The notes under the pieces were generated by a model. It did no database searches. It was not told where the DNA came from and saw only the letters and a program-made list of their open reading frames with translations. This document shows positions 1 to 9,766 of a stretch of 64,000 nucleotides of DNA, piece by piece. Within the stretch, counting starts at the first letter, position 1. The number at the start of each line of letters is the position of its first letter. Made by a program: the position numbers and the translations under genes. This stretch comes from RPQJ01 sp963846885 (GTDB taxonomy: Bacteria; Pseudomonadota; Gammaproteobacteria; Steroidobacterales; Steroidobacteraceae): contig CAWJXS010000011.1 in the NCBI GenBank assembly GCA_963846885.1, positions 1-64,000 of the forward strand, written 5' to 3'.

Positions 1-2286
1 TGCCCGTGCTGAACTTCACCTGGGTGGCCGCAGTACGCGCGTTGTAGGCCAGGTACGTCCTTACGCCGTTCTTGTCCTTGAACACCGCGTACAGCGGAGT
101 GTCGGCCGTGACTGAAAAGTCAGGCGTGCCCATCTCATTGAGACTTGCCAGCCAGAACGCCGTGTGGGCGCGGGTCTCGCCGGGCTCCACGGTGCCCTTG
201 CGATTCCAGAGCGCCGCACCGGCTTGCGGGTCGCCGAGCGCGGCATACGACGCAATGATGTCCTGCCAGATGTCGGCAGGCGTGCCGTCGTCACCGCCGC
301 GTGCGTTGTAGGCCTTGACCGCCGCGGGCAGCGCCGCGACCAGGCTGGCCACGTACTTCGGGTCCGTCCCGAGATAAGTAGAGGCAGTCGTAATGGGCAG
401 CATGTTGATGCCGAAGATCTGGCGTGGCTCCTGGGTCCACCAGGTGTTGTAGGCGTACTTGCCACCAAACACCATGCTGGCGAAAGGCTTGCCGTATTCC
501 GGCGCCAGCACCTCACGGTCGAGGTCGAACCAGTACTTGTTGACGGACGCGATCTCGCTCGTCAGCAGGAAGATGCCGAGGTCGCGCAGTCTTGCGATCG
601 CCGGTCGCCTCGCCCCATAACACGAGGCCCGCCCAGGCGTTGACTGCCTCGGACGAGGATTCCTGGTTGTTGCCGGCGTCGAAGTCCGCGTCACCGGAGG
701 CCCAGGAATGCCCCTCGTAGACGTCGAAATTGCGCAGGAAGGGGAAGTCCTGGCGACCTCGCTCGTCGGTCGCGATATCCGCGATGATCTTGCGGACCAT
801 GCCGCCCCATTGCTGCTCGGATGCCCATTCGGGATCCCTGAGTGCGACCTGCGCGGCGCCCATCACCCAGTAGCCGTAGTGGAAGTGATGGTCGTTCATG
901 GCCTTGATGCTGCCGAACTCCTGCGGCACGCCGACGAACGTACCGAGCCGGGAGTCCTGCACGAAGTACGTGGAACGCTTGCCGTCGAACCACGATTCCA
1001 TGCGGGTCTTGAGCTGCTCCAGCAGCTGGTCGCGCATCTTCGTCTTGCCCTCGACCTCCGCCACGCCCATCAGCTTGGCGGTTGCGCCGAGACCCTTGCC
1101 CACGTAGTACGTGCCGCGGCCCATCAGGCTGAACAACTGCGGCGCCTTGGCGAGATCGCCGACGAGCAGGCTGCCTACGCTGTCCTTGCTGGCCGGGTCC
1201 TGCAGGCCGGCCCACATGGGGACAAAGCCGTTGTAAGTGCGCTCGAGCGTGAAGCTGTTGACGGGCACGAGGCGGATGCGCCCGCGCACGGTGTCGTACC
1301 CGTACTGCGACGGATGGTCGGACACGACGCTGGACCAGTGATGCGGATAGAGGCCCATGAACGTCCCGAGGTTCTCGCCTTCGCGGGCCGCGGTCTGCAC
1401 GCTGTAGACCGAGCGCACCTTGCTCGTGGCCTCGTCGTAGGACCATTCGACGCGGGTGTCCGTCGGAAAGGCGTAGGCGACGGCGTGGAAATCCCGCAGC
1501 GTGGATTCATTGGCATCCGGCAGTCCCGCCACGGAAAAATACCGGGCATTCTCCGGCAGCCGCAGCACCAGCTCCGTCGGCTGCTTCCATTCCCAGCTCG
1601 AGCCGGTCGGCGCAAAGATCGCGTAGGGTCGGCCGGCGATGTTGATCGCGGCGACTCGCGGGTCCTGTCCCGCCTTGGTCGGATCAGCGACGACCTTGTC
1701 GACTGCCGACAAGCGGAAGCGCACGTCGCCTTTGCTGAGCTCGTAATAGCTGAATGGGCTGCCATGAAGCACGGTGGCGGTCAGCGCCTCGCCGGCGCCC
1801 GCTGCCATGCTGACCTGGGCGAGCCAGTCGGAGAACTTCGAGAGCCTCGCGTCCTTCGGCGTGAATCCCAGCGGTGACACGACGATGGCGGGCACGTGCG
1901 GATAGCTCAGCTCGATGCTGCCGTCGACGTCGGCATGACGCTTGCTCGGCAGTCCGAGCTCGAAACCCTGCTCAGTGGCCCGGTAGGTCATCGGGTGCGC
2001 GTGCAGCGGTTGCGACCAGCGCTGGAACATCACCGACGAGTACCACTGGTTCGTGGGCGCGGCCTTGCCTGCGGCCTCGCCGGTCACGAACTCGGCGACC
2101 GGCAGCGTGCCGTCGCCACTCTTCAGCTTGGTGTAGTAGCCGCCGCGACCCAGGGGCACGTCCGGGGTCGCGGCCAGCGAGACGCCGACGCCGGCGAAGC
2201 AGCAGCACGCAGCAGGCCGCGGTGCGGGCCGCGCTGCCGAACAGAGGAAGCCCTCGGTGCCTCGGCATGGCGTCTATCTTGCGCAT
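1..2286 (-). CDS. GH81 endo-beta-1,3-glucanase, secreted; 3' end outside window; two frameshifts
   Basis: Family GH81 enzymes cleave internal bonds of beta-1,3-glucans such as laminarin by an inverting mechanism. The start at 2286 is preceded by a GAGGA ribosome site that overlaps the porin stop. The N-terminus looks like a signal peptide (a run of A, C, V and L, then FAGVGVSLAA), but reaching the mature protein needs a frame change near 2199. The body contains the GH81 catalytic region, with NDHHFHYGYW (catalytic Asp) and GNNQESSSEA (catalytic Glu region). A second frame change near 597 follows GLVLWGEATGDR; family-like sequence then continues in another frame to base 1 (ending YLAYNARTAATQVKFSTG), so the true C-terminus is missing. 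Both frame changes are probably sequencing indels. It is the last of three leftward genes, and its export fits first attack on the polymer. Confidence 0.85.
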
Positions 2287-2296
2287 GGTTGCGTCC

Positions 2297-3700
2297 TCAG
2301 AAGTTGAGATTCGCCCCGAGCGTCAGGAAGTTGCCCGATTCGCTGGTGCGCGGGTCGACGCCGCCAAAGGCGATGTTGCTGGGCATGCTCAGGGGCGCCG
2401 GGCCTTCGCGTCCGAACATGACTCGGCCGAGTCCAGCGTAGACCTCCATCTTGAACACACCGCCGAAAGAGATCTCCGGCAGCTTGCGGTAGATGCCGAG
2501 GTTCAGGAACAGCGCCGTATTGTCCTGGCCCCATTCGATCGGGTTATCGGTGCTGGCCTTGTCCAGGTAGACACTGCCCAGCGTGTAGGTCCATTTGCCC
2601 CGGTTGTAGGCGGCGCCGAGCATGGCATCCCACGACACGGCGGAGTAGACCTTGTCGATCTCGTCCGAGTAGTTGAAACCGGGCTGGTCCCAGAAGCAGG
2701 CGCTCTGGACCGTCGATACGGGGCCGAAATCGCACTGCTGTGCCTGCCCCGACCATTCGCTGCGCCTGAGTCCGTAGCTGAACTTCCAGCGCTCGTTCAT
2801 CCAGTAATTGCCCTGCACGATCAGCACGTTCTGGGACGGCGCCTCGTAGTCCGGGGACGAGACCGGGCCATTGGTGTTGCCCTGCGCGCCGTAGAACGCG
2901 CCCTTCTGGAACGAGCTCTGCCGGCCACCGTCGCTGTCCTGGTAGACCAGTTCGACCAGGTTCTTCGTGTTCGAGTACTGGATGAAGATCTCGTACAGGC
3001 TCGGATCGGGCGGAGCCTCCACCAGCGACGAGCGGTTGAGGGGATTGCGCGTGTCGGCCTCGCCGTACGACGCCTCGAAGCGGATCTTGCCGATCGGAAT
3101 CTCGAACTCGCGCGTTGCGTAGCGCACGGCCTCGGGAAAGATCCCGTAGCCCGCGCCCGATTCGGCCCAGGGGCTCGACAGGCCCAGCGGGTAGGCGAAG
3201 TCGTCCGATCGCGTCCACGCGCGGGACGTCATCTTGCCGACCTGGAATGCGCCGTAGGTCGGGTGCGACACGCCTGCGTAGAGGTCCGTGACCCAGTTGT
3301 CGTAGATGTCCGCGTCCGAGTTGCGCATGCGCGCGCTCGTCTTCGCCTCGATCTTCACGGCGTTGTCGAATTCGTGCGACAGGCCGAGCGTCAATTGCGC
3401 GAGGAAGAGATTGCGTCCCGTCGTTTCCGAGTCACCACCCTGGTTCACCATCGGGTCCGGCGGCGAGAGCACGCCGCGCGGATCGTAGGCCGAGCGATTC
3501 ACCAGGCCCTCCGTGCAGTTGTCGCAGAGGCTGTATTCGTTCTTGAGGAAGCCCACGACCTCGAGCGGCCCATATTGTTCCGCGGCCACCGGGACGCTGG
3601 CGAGCAGCATCGAAGCGACCGCAAGGGATCGACTGACAGCGTTCTTGTTCACAGCGGTCTCCCCGAAGCGACGGATTGGAGTCGTCATTGCGTGCGTCAT
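2297..3700 (-). CDS. Outer-membrane beta-barrel porin-like protein of the glucan locus
   Basis: About 467 residues. The N-terminal signal peptide has a hydrophobic segment (SLAVASMLLASVPVAAEQ). The rest is rich in alternating aromatic/polar strands and ends in LGANLNF, the terminal Phe typical of outer-membrane barrels recognised by the Bam machinery. I see no TonB box or plug domain. Several starts are possible: GTG 3712, which overlaps the upstream stop, and ATG 3700 or 3688; 3700 is chosen. It sits between the GH17 lipoprotein and GH81 genes with almost no gaps, so it probably belongs to one operon. The inference is passage of glucan oligosaccharides into the periplasm. I cannot assign it to a named porin family with certainty. 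Confidence 0.7.
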   Translation of the reverse strand: MTHAMTTPIRRFGETAVNKNAVSRSLAVASMLLASVPVAAEQYGPLEVVGFLKNEYSLCDNCTEGLVNRSAYDPRGVLSPPDPMVNQGGDSETTGRNLFLAQLTLGLSHEFDNAVKIEAKTSARMRNSDADIYDNWVTDLYAGVSHPTYGAFQVGKMTSRAWTRSDDFAYPLGLSSPWAESGAGYGIFPEAVRYATREFEIPIGKIRFEASYGEADTRNPLNRSSLVEAPPDPSLYEIFIQYSNTKNLVELVYQDSDGGRQSSFQKGAFYGAQGNTNGPVSSPDYEAPSQNVLIVQGNYWMNERWKFSYGLRRSEWSGQAQQCDFGPVSTVQSACFWDQPGFNYSDEIDKVYSAVSWDAMLGAAYNRGKWTYTLGSVYLDKASTDNPIEWGQDNTALFLNLGIYRKLPEISFGGVFKMEVYAGLGRVMFGREGPAPLSMPSNIAFGGVDPRTSESGNFLTLGANLNF

Positions 3701-3708
3701 GGGTCGAC

Positions 3709-6700
3709 TCACTCGAACGAGATCGGGCCGACGTTAAGGCCGTTGGCGAAATCGACCGGACCGCCGGTGACGTACTGCACGTTGCTGCCCAGCACCTGGA
3801 TATGCACCTCGTTGACCCCGGCGGCCAGAGCCGCCGCGGCCGACGCGTAAGCGCACGCCGTCTGCAGCGTGAACGAGCTGAGCGCCACCGTGTAGTTCTG
3901 CACACCGGGCGCAGTCACCACCACGCTGCCCTTCAGCTCCGAGGTGCACCCGCCGACGGTCGGTCCCTTCAGGATCAACGTCAGCGTCGGTCCCGTGTTC
4001 ATCAACTCGTCGTTGCCCCACACCGCGAGCTTCAGGTTCGTCTTGCTGGCCACCTGCGCCGTGCCGTTGGCCGGGGCCTTCACGAACGCGCCGAAACCCC
4101 AGGGCTTGGCGTTGACGTTGATGCCGTAGCCGAAATAGAAGCTCGGCGTCGCATCGCCAGGGGCCACGCCGTTCCACCAGTACTGCGTCGCCACGCTGGT
4201 GTCGATGTAGGTGCCGGCATCGCCGCCTTCGGTGGATTTCCAGTTGGAAGCGTCCACCTGCGAGTAGTTGCTGGCGAAAACCAGCGCACCGCCGCCGCCA
4301 CCGCCGGGCACGAACAGCACGTCGTCGAAGTAGTACGTCCGCGCTCCGACCGCCGATCCGGCCTGACCGAAGTCGAAGAAGATGATGATGCGGTTGTAGT
4401 TGTAGCTTGGGTTCAGCGCGGGAGTGCCGCTGACCTGATTGGCAAAGTCGAAAGTCAGCGTCTCCCAGGCGTTGGCCACGGTAGTCACCGCTTCGGTCTC
4501 CACCGAGCGACTCGGGTCCTGCGCGCTCTCGACCTTGAGCCGCACGCGGACACCGGCGGCTGGCGAATACACGCGCACCGACATCCGCGTGTTCGTCGTG
4601 GTGAACGGAATCGTGCCGGCCGTCAGGCTTGGACCCGTGGACACGACGGTCCCGGCGAAGGTCTCGGCGTTGGCCGCCCGCTTGACCCGTACCGTCGTGT
4701 TGGCGGCGTTGGTCGGATCGGGCTGCAACGACGAGTCTTCGGCGCCGCCGAAACCGGTGAGGGTGTAGACGAGTCCCGTCGAGTCGAAGCTCAGGTCAGC
4801 GAAAGGCCCAATGGGCAGGCCGCCACCGCCGATGAACGCGAGGTCGTCGAAGTAGTAGGTCTGTGCGCCCGCCGTGGCGCCGGTCGCGCCGAAATTGAAG
4901 AAGATGATCAGGCGGTTGTAGTCGTAGCTCGGGTTAAGGGCCGGCGAACCAGCAGCCGGTGCGGCGAAGTCGAACGTCAGCACCTCCCAGGCGTTGGCCC
5001 GGGTGGTGACTGCCTCGGTCTCCACTGAGCGCGCCGCATTAGCGGAGTCCTCGACCTTGAGCCGTACGCGGATGCCCGCGGCGGGCGAGTACACACGCAC
5101 TGTCATGCGGGTGTTGGACGCGTCGAACGGTATGGTTCCGACCGTCAGGCCGGCCGTGCCGACGACGGTTCCGGCAAAAGTATCTGCCGTTGCCGACCGG
5201 TTCACGCGCGCCACCTTGTTGGCGCCGCCCACCGGGTCCGCCACGACCTGGGAATCCTCGGCGCCCGCGAAACCCACCAGCGAGTAATTGATGGAGGGCG
5301 AGTCGAAGGTCACCGTCGAGAACGGCGGCGGGTTGAAATAGCCGGCACCCTCGTAGACGTCCGGCTTGCATGCCGGGCCTGCCGGCAAGCCGCACAGGGT
5401 ATAGCGCGCCTGGCGCGAGAGGTCCCACAGGCCCCAGCCGTCGTCGATGCCTTTCCACTGCTCGTCGAACGCTTCGAAGTAGAAAATCGTAGGCGGGCCG
5501 CCGACGGAGCCTTGCCAGGACGGATACTTGCCCGGATTGCCGTACAGCAGGTCGAAGTACCACTTGGCGTTCGGGGGCAGCGCCGCGTACTGCTCGATCT
5601 CCGACGCAGGATTGGTCTGCCGGGCTTTCCAGCCAGTCTCGCCGACCACGATCGGCATCGAGTCGCCGATGCTTACGGTCACGCCGCCAGCGCCGACGTA
5701 CCGGTAATCGACGACCTCCCCGTACCACTCCTTCAGGGCGACGAGCGAGGTCTCCATCATGGCCTGCGCCCGGGCTGGGCCCGCGGCGACGCCGGTCTGC
5801 TGCCAGTCCCAGATCGGATAGCTGATCGGGTACATGTGAATGGCCGCGAAATCGATCAGCGGCAGGATCGTGTCCGGCTTGACCTCGACCCGGTCACCGC
5901 CACCGGAGGACTTGCCGGCGTAGAACGTCCAGTCGTCGTCGGCGGTGACCGGCTGTGTCACCTGGCTGCGGATCGTCCGGATGTAGCTTTCGAGGCAAGG
6001 CAGGGGCGAGAACTTGGAGAAGAAGGACGTCTCATTGCCGACGCTGATCGAGACGACGTTCGGATACTTCGCGAGATTCGTGATCAGGTAGCTGATGTTG
6101 CGATCGTTCTTGGTATCGCTGCACGAGGTGACGCCGCCGATGGCGAGGCCGAGCTGGAACTTCATGTCAGGGAAGTTCTGCGAGGCCAGCCGCAGGATCT
6201 TCTCGGCCACGACGTCGGTGGCGGGCGCCTCGGCCCCGAAGAGCCTGAGCAGGTCGAAGCCCGCGACATCAAGCAGAGTGAGGTCCTGCAGTACCTGCGC
6301 ATCGGTCGGTACTTCGAAGTCCCTGGGTCCGCCGAGCGTTCGATACGGGCTGTAGTTGACGGCCTTGCCAGTGCTGTAGATCGCCGGCAGCGGCCGCCGC
6401 GTGAACGTATAAGGCGCACAGTTCACCGTGACACCAGTGACGTTGCCGCGCGCAGTGCCGGCACCGTTCGCGACGGTGCAGGTCAGGCCCTCGGGCTGCA
6501 CCGCGACGACCACGGCGTAGCCGCTGCCATTGGCGATCTGCAACGGAAACGTGAAACGGCCGTTGGCCGGGATGGCGAGCTTGTCGCCGCCGTTGTTCCA
6601 CAACGCCAGGGTCCCGCCGGTGAAGCCCGTGACGGTACCGCCGACGGTGACGAACTGGCTGTCGTCCTGCCAGTTCTGGCTGGAACCGCAGGCCGCCAGG

Positions 6701-6765
6701 CCGAGACACAGGCCGAGCGGGACGAGCCGCCGGTACGATGTAAAAATCGACGTCACGCTACGCAT
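3709..6765 (-). CDS. GH17 beta-1,3-glucanase lipoprotein with tandem carbohydrate-binding-like modules
   Basis: About 1,018 residues from ATG 6765. The N-terminus carries a lipoprotein signal with lipobox LAAC, so it is anchored at the cell envelope. A GH17 domain follows: SVGNET holds the expected acid/base Glu, VVGETGWK the nucleophile Glu, and FYFEAFDEQWK is a typical GH17 end motif. Two tandem modules of about 160 residues follow (3' of 5310 and of 4810); each has a FAGAEDS or FGGAEDS motif, then RVYSPAAG and YYFDD, and looks like a beta-sandwich binding module. The last 190 residues (DNA 3712-4290) are almost identical to the end of the lipoprotein at 14246-16976. It is first in the leftward operon, behind the operator-bearing promoter at 6959-7002. 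It probably binds and cuts beta-1,3-glucan at the surface. Confidence 0.85.
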   Translation of the reverse strand: MRSVTSIFTSYRRLVPLGLCLGLAACGSSQNWQDDSQFVTVGGTVTGFTGGTLALWNNGGDKLAIPANGRFTFPLQIANGSGYAVVVAVQPEGLTCTVANGAGTARGNVTGVTVNCAPYTFTRRPLPAIYSTGKAVNYSPYRTLGGPRDFEVPTDAQVLQDLTLLDVAGFDLLRLFGAEAPATDVVAEKILRLASQNFPDMKFQLGLAIGGVTSCSDTKNDRNISYLITNLAKYPNVVSISVGNETSFFSKFSPLPCLESYIRTIRSQVTQPVTADDDWTFYAGKSSGGGDRVEVKPDTILPLIDFAAIHMYPISYPIWDWQQTGVAAGPARAQAMMETSLVALKEWYGEVVDYRYVGAGGVTVSIGDSMPIVVGETGWKARQTNPASEIEQYAALPPNAKWYFDLLYGNPGKYPSWQGSVGGPPTIFYFEAFDEQWKGIDDGWGLWDLSRQARYTLCGLPAGPACKPDVYEGAGYFNPPPFSTVTFDSPSINYSLVGFAGAEDSQVVADPVGGANKVARVNRSATADTFAGTVVGTAGLTVGTIPFDASNTRMTVRVYSPAAGIRVRLKVEDSANAARSVETEAVTTRANAWEVLTFDFAAPAAGSPALNPSYDYNRLIIFFNFGATGATAGAQTYYFDDLAFIGGGGLPIGPFADLSFDSTGLVYTLTGFGGAEDSSLQPDPTNAANTTVRVKRAANAETFAGTVVSTGPSLTAGTIPFTTTNTRMSVRVYSPAAGVRVRLKVESAQDPSRSVETEAVTTVANAWETLTFDFANQVSGTPALNPSYNYNRIIIFFDFGQAGSAVGARTYYFDDVLFVPGGGGGGALVFASNYSQVDASNWKSTEGGDAGTYIDTSVATQYWWNGVAPGDATPSFYFGYGINVNAKPWGFGAFVKAPANGTAQVASKTNLKLAVWGNDELMNTGPTLTLILKGPTVGGCTSELKGSVVVTAPGVQNYTVALSSFTLQTACAYASAAAALAAGVNEVHIQVLGSNVQYVTGGPVDFANGLNVGPISFE
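3712..4290 (-). repeat. Near-identical 580-base inverted repeat, copy A
   Basis: This encodes the C-terminal module of the GH17 lipoprotein (SNYSQVDASNWK ... NVGPISFE). It matches 16397-16976 in inverted orientation almost base for base; I noted only four residue differences in the translated module. Confidence 0.85.
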
Positions 6766-6958
6766 GATGTTCACCGCCTGCCTGCCCGGAAAAAATGATG
6801 TTGGCCGCGCGGACAGCGCGGATTGCTGCACGGAGTGCTGCGCAGTTCGAATATCGATCCGGCTCATCTGCATCGACCTCCCCCACTCGCCACGCTCTCC
6901 CGCTCAGCGGTCGACTGCGACGCCGCGCTGCGTCTTGTCAGTGGACCGGGGCAATTTT

Positions 6959-7002
6959 GAAAGCGCTTGCAGAAGCTAGCGGAGCCTCGGCATCCTTGTC
7001 AA
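6959..7002 (-). promoter_or_regulatory. Promoter and LacI-type operator of the GH17-porin-GH81 operon
   Basis: Read leftward, a -35 TTGACA (7002-6997) is followed after 18 bases by a -10 TAGCTT (6978-6973) and then by a near-palindrome GCAAGCGCTTTC (6970-6959). It has the same order and spacing as the promoters at 8201 and 14117. The operator core resembles sites bound by LacI/GalR-family repressors. The 349-base gap between the GH17 and LacI genes (6766-7114) also contains the leader and presumably the LacI gene's own promoter, which I could not pick out. Confidence 0.7.
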
Positions 7003-7114
7003 TCTTGGACCCGCCCGGACTTACGGCGCTCGCGTTTTCTGTTGCGGCGCGGCAAAGTTGGGCGGCGAAATACACTCTGTGCTCGCGCCCCGGAATCCAG
7101 GAATCAGAAGAACA

Positions 7115-8161
7115 ATGCGCCGATCGGAACTTGAGCGACGTACCGCCGCGGCTGCATCTGGATCCGCCGTGACACTGGAGATGGTCGCGCGCGAAGCCGG
7201 CGTCTCACCGAGTACCGTTTCGCGCATCCTCAACGGCACCGCGCGTGTGCGGGAGTCGAAGGTGCGGGCCGTCGAAGCGGCGATCGCCAAGCTGCAGTTC
7301 ATGCCGAACCCGGTCGCGCGCTCGCTTGCGGGCGGCAAATCGATGAGCGTGGGGGTCGTGACGCAGGCCATCGACAGCCCGTTCTACGGCGTGTCGCTGG
7401 CCGGAATCGAGAAGGGCCTGCTGCGGGCGAAGTATTCCCCGTTGTTCGTCAGTGGCCATTGGCGTGAGGGTGATGAGCGGCGCTGTGTCGACCATCTGCT
7501 CGGCCGGCGCGTGGAAGGCATCATCCTGTTGACCAGTCGCCTGCCCGACGAGGAACTCGTGGGTCTCGCGCGCATCGTGCCGCTGGTCTTGACGGGGCGA
7601 TTTGTGGCCGGCGAACGCATCCATTGCCTGGACGTGGACAGCACGATGGGCGCGCGGGTGGCCACCGACTACCTGATCGGACAGGGCCACCGGCGCATCG
7701 CGTTCGTTTCCGGCCCGGCGGATCATCCCGACGCGCTGCAACGGCTCGACGGCTACCGGGCCGCATTGGCTGCGGCAAAGATTCCGTACTCGAACAAGCT
7801 CGTCGTAGCCGGCGACTACCTGGAAACCGGGGGCTTTGCGGCCGTCAACGCGCTGCTCGACTCGCGGGTCGAATTCAGCGCGGTTTTTGCCGCGAACGAC
7901 CAGACCGCATTCGGCGTCCTGCTGGCGCTGCATCGTCGCGGCCTCAAGGTGCCGCAGGATGTCTCAGTGGTCGGCTTCGACGACCTGCCGACCTCGGCAT
8001 TCATCATCCCGCCGCTCACTACGGTTCACCGGTACACCGACGAAATCGGCGAGCGCGCGGCGGAGGCGATGATCGACCTGATCGAGCGGCGGACTCCGAA
8101 TATCCGGCTGTCCGCCCCGACCCTGGCGATCCGGGAATCAACCCGGCCCTTGCGCGACTGA
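7115..8161 (+). CDS. LacI-family transcriptional regulator of the beta-glucan locus
   Basis: 348 residues from ATG 7115; a TTG 57 bases upstream is in frame but less likely. The N-terminal helix-turn-helix reads VTLEMVAREAGVSPSTVSRI, followed by the hinge helix PNPVARSLA. The periplasmic-binding-protein-like effector domain includes GVVTQAIDSPFYG, GHRRIAFVSGP, FAANDQTAFGVL and DVSVVGFDDLP. It lies between two divergent glucan operons, each with a GAAAGCGCTTTC-like operator next to its -10. It is therefore the obvious candidate repressor, released by a glucan-derived sugar. The effector cannot be read from sequence. Confidence 0.92.
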   Translation: MRRSELERRTAAAASGSAVTLEMVAREAGVSPSTVSRILNGTARVRESKVRAVEAAIAKLQFMPNPVARSLAGGKSMSVGVVTQAIDSPFYGVSLAGIEKGLLRAKYSPLFVSGHWREGDERRCVDHLLGRRVEGIILLTSRLPDEELVGLARIVPLVLTGRFVAGERIHCLDVDSTMGARVATDYLIGQGHRRIAFVSGPADHPDALQRLDGYRAALAAAKIPYSNKLVVAGDYLETGGFAAVNALLDSRVEFSAVFAANDQTAFGVLLALHRRGLKVPQDVSVVGFDDLPTSAFIIPPLTTVHRYTDEIGERAAEAMIDLIERRTPNIRLSAPTLAIRESTRPLRD

Positions 8162-8200
8162 CGGGCGCACCACCCCTCCGGCTTCGACTCCGGCGCGTGT

Positions 8201-8249
8201 TTGACACGACCGCGAGACCCTGTGCTAGATTTTGTTTGAAAGCGCTTTC
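8201..8249 (+). promoter_or_regulatory. Promoter and perfect LacI-type operator of the GH1-GH16-transporter operon
   Basis: A -35 TTGACA (8201-8206), a -10 of TAGATT type (about 8226-8231, spacer 18-19) and the perfect palindrome GAAAGCGCTTTC (8238-8249) lie between the LacI and GH1 genes. An operator about 6 bases beyond the -10 would block transcription initiation when occupied. Architecture is the same as at 6959-7002 and 14117-14165. Confidence 0.75.
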
Positions 8250-8347
8250 TCCAAAAGCGCGCCCGCAGCGTCTGACAGGGGTAGCAGTCCAGGTTGCAGC
8301 CAGCTCGGCAGCACTCGACCCACCGCACGGTTGCAACGAACGACACG

Positions 8348-9766
8348 ATGCTGATGCATTCAGACCGACATGCGGACCATGGGCCGCTGGCCCCCGCTGC
8401 CGGCGCCCTCGCCGATCGCTTTCCGCGCGGTTTCGTCTGGGGAGTGGCGACGAGTGCGTACCAGGTCGAGGGCGCAGCGCACGACGACGGACGTGGGGAT
8501 TCCATCTGGGACGAGTTCTGTCGCCGGCCGGGCGCGATCAAGGACGGCAGCAGCGGCGAGCATGCCTGCGATCATTACCACCGCATCGATGAAGACATCG
8601 ACCTCATCGCCAGCCTCGGCGCGAACGCCTACCGCTTCTCGATCGCCTGGCCTCGCGTCCAGCCGCTGGGCGCCGGGGCGTGGAACGAGCGGGGATTCGA
8701 CTTCTACGATCGGCTCGTCGATGGCCTGCTCGAACGTGGCATCGCGCCGTACCTGACCTTGTACCACTGGGACCTGCCGCAGGCGCTGCAGGAACGTGGC
8801 GGCTGGGCAAACCGGGATACCACCGCGCGGTTCGCGGACTATGCGGTGGAGGTGGCGCGCCGCCTGGGCGATCGCGCGGCCTCGATCGCCACGCACAACG
8901 AGCCGTGGGTCGTCGCCATCCTCGGCCACGAGACGGGAACCTTCGCGCCCGGACTGCAGAGCCAGAAGGTAGCGATGCAGGTCTCGCATCATCTTCTGCT
9001 CAGCCACGGTCTGGCCCTGCAGGCGCTGCGCGCGGAGCGCTGCGCTGCACCGCTCGGCATCGTGCTGAACCAGGCACCCGTGCATGCCGCCTCGAACGCG
9101 CCAGGGGATATTGCCAAGGCGCGCATTGACGATGGCTTGACGATCCGCTGGTACATGGACGCGCTGCTGCACGGGCGCTATCCGCAAGACGTGCTCGAAT
9201 TCCTCGGCGAGGACGCGCCGCAGGTCGCAGCGGGCGACCTCGACGTCATCCGGCAGCCGCTGGATTTCCTCGGCATCAACTACTACACGCGCAATCTCTC
9301 CGGCACGGGTACGCCACTGGCTCCCGTCGACGACGGCCGGGAAGTCACCGACATGGGCTGGGAGGTCTTCCCGGAGGGCCTGACCGAACTGCTCCAGCGC
9401 CTGCGTGCCGACTATCGCCTGCCACCGCTGTACATCACGGAGAACGGCGCGGCGTACCGTGATTCGCTGGAAGGCGGACGCGTCGCCGACACCCAACGGA
9501 TCAGCTACCTGCAGCGGCACATTGCCGCGATGGCCACCGCGCTCGAGGGCGGCGTCGACCTGCGCGGCTACTTCGTCTGGAGCCTGCTCGACAATTTCGA
9601 GTGGGCCGACGGCTTCACCAAGCGCTTCGGGATCGTCTTCGTCGACTATGCCACGCAGCGCAGGACACTGAAGGACAGTGCGCTCTGGTATCGCGCGTTC
9701 TGTGCGCGGGCCAACGCCGCCGCCGGTGCCCCGTCGGCACAGCGGGGAGTAGCCAATGGCCGGTAA
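8348..9766 (+). CDS. GH1 beta-glucosidase
   Basis: About 472 residues; ATG 8348 or 8354 are the likely starts, since an in-frame TTG at 8294 has less support. It has the GH1 N-terminal motif FPRGFVWGVATSAYQVEGA, the acid/base Glu in THNEPW and the nucleophile Glu in YITENGAAY, with WSLLDNFEWADGF and RFGIVFVDY near the end. Length fits the family (about 450-480). There is no signal peptide, so it should be cytoplasmic, releasing glucose from short beta-glucosides. Its stop overlaps the start of the GH16 gene by 11 bases, and it is the first gene of a four-gene operon behind the 8201 promoter. Confidence 0.95.
   Translation: MLMHSDRHADHGPLAPAAGALADRFPRGFVWGVATSAYQVEGAAHDDGRGDSIWDEFCRRPGAIKDGSSGEHACDHYHRIDEDIDLIASLGANAYRFSIAWPRVQPLGAGAWNERGFDFYDRLVDGLLERGIAPYLTLYHWDLPQALQERGGWANRDTTARFADYAVEVARRLGDRAASIATHNEPWVVAILGHETGTFAPGLQSQKVAMQVSHHLLLSHGLALQALRAERCAAPLGIVLNQAPVHAASNAPGDIAKARIDDGLTIRWYMDALLHGRYPQDVLEFLGEDAPQVAAGDLDVIRQPLDFLGINYYTRNLSGTGTPLAPVDDGREVTDMGWEVFPEGLTELLQRLRADYRLPPLYITENGAAYRDSLEGGRVADTQRISYLQRHIAAMATALEGGVDLRGYFVWSLLDNFEWADGFTKRFGIVFVDYATQRRTLKDSALWYRAFCARANAAAGAPSAQRGVANGR

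Noticed and set aside
1874..3850. Long open frame on the plus strand opposite the porin and GH17 genes
   Set aside because: It reads Arg/Ala/Val-rich, low-complexity protein with no motif, as expected for the antisense of GC-rich genes; the minus-strand genes have signal peptides and family motifs.
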